The position numbers and the translations under genes are program-made. DNA of 34,912 nt. Source: Bacteroides sp. Lineage in GTDB: Bacteria > Bacteroidota > Bacteroidia > Bacteroidales > Muribaculaceae. Under the pieces are notes generated by a model. It had not been told where the DNA came from and did no database searches. It saw only the letters and a list, made by a program, of their open reading frames with translations. The DNA is taken from positions 72,109 through 107,020 of the forward strand of contig JAAVCP010000004.1 in NCBI GenBank assembly GCA_014802265.1, written 5' to 3'. Within the stretch, counting starts at the first letter, position 1. The number at the start of each line of letters is the position of its first letter. This document shows positions 34,594 to 34,912 of this stretch, piece by piece.

Positions 34594-34632
34594 TACTCAA
34601 ATTTTATTAACCATATAAGGACCAACTACTTA

Positions 34633-34912
34633 AGTATCTCGTAAAAATAAATTAATGTATTGACATGTTAAGCCGCAGGTCTACTGAAATTAATCATGTA
34701 TTGTTTGCCAACGTTGGAGAGAATGTCTTCTACGGTGGAGAACAAACGATGTTTATTTCCATAATGATGTGGCTGTATCCATTTCCCTTTCAATATACGC
34801 CAAAGAGTTTCGGCGATATTGAGGTGAGGGGAATAAGGAGGAAGATAGAATATGTGGAGGCCTCTTTCCTTCCATCTTTGAAGACAGTCCTTTACCTTGC
34901 GGCTCTTGTGGA
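34633..34912 (-). mobile_element. IS630-family element, cut by the window edge
   Basis: A TA (34631-34632) followed by AGTATCTCGTAAAAATAA looks like an IS630-type end. It resembles the AGTAG... end of the element at 17785 only at the outermost bases. The inner part of the element lies beyond base 34912. Confidence 0.6.
34668..34912 (-). CDS. IS630-family transposase, C-terminal part
   Basis: The minus-strand frame, open to the window end, encodes the last 80 or so residues of a DDE transposase ending at a TAA (34670-34668). It contains YLPPYSPHLNIAETLWRILK, which carries the catalytic glutamate, and ends MINFSRPAA. It is close to, but not the same as, the C-terminus of the broken transposase at 17868-18872. 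No stop or frameshift is seen in the visible part, so this copy may be intact. Confidence 0.85.
   Translation of the reverse strand, partial: HKSRKVKDCLQRWKERGLHIFYLPPYSPHLNIAETLWRILKGKWIQPHHYGNKHRLFSTVEDILSNVGKQYMINFSRPAA

Overview
The window reads as a chromosomal segment of a Bacteroidales bacterium, most likely a gut lineage of the Muribaculaceae type (the family-level guess is inference). Evidence: promoters of the Bacteroidetes form TTTG-(about 20)-TAnnTTTG, weak Shine-Dalgarno use, many SPase II lipoproteins, and Bacteroidetes-restricted families (Omp28, DUF6029-like barrel, HU-CCDC81/SPOR protein, T9SS-like C-terminal domain).

Layout. 1-2108: a GNAT acetyltransferase (+) facing an FtsX/LolE-type permease (-). 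2149-8083: a complete glycine cleavage operon, gcvT-gcvH-gcvPA-gcvPB-lpdA, with a consensus promoter, a 17-bp palindrome at the expected transcription start, a terminator-like hairpin between gcvH and gcvPA, and a closing terminator. The P protein is split into two chains. 8118-10322 (-): an ion channel with an altered selectivity filter, then an MFS transporter. 10606-14640 (+): sbcD-sbcC nuclease pair. 14695-15053 (-): tRNA-Leu(GAG), tRNA-Gly(GCC), tRNA-Leu(GAG).

15054-23082 is an accessory segment of about 8 kb bounded by inverted copies of the same tRNA genes (23083-23365 (+): Gly, Gly, Leu). It holds a decayed IS30-family transposase, two short (-) operons of exported proteins, a dead IS630-family element between them, a FrnE-type DsbA-like oxidoreductase, a small membrane protein and a putative outer-membrane barrel. 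Each of the two lipoprotein operons is preceded by a copy of an approximately 175-nt structured leader. The copies share conserved blocks, while their three long-range stems differ in sequence and keep pairing. This covariation is the most interesting signal in the window.

23427-34427: a stand-alone tRNA-editing (AlaX-like) protein right after the tRNAs, then a (-) strand envelope block: HU/SPOR protein, TPR protein, DsbD-like reductase, an Omp28 lipoprotein made of two tandem thioredoxin-like units, a DUF6029-like barrel, a TlpA-like thioredoxin, and a large Omp28-type protein with a C-terminal sorting-like domain. Together they look like a periplasmic thiol-redox relay: DsbD would bring electrons across the inner membrane to CxxC proteins in the periplasm and outer membrane. 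The window ends inside another IS630-family transposase (-).
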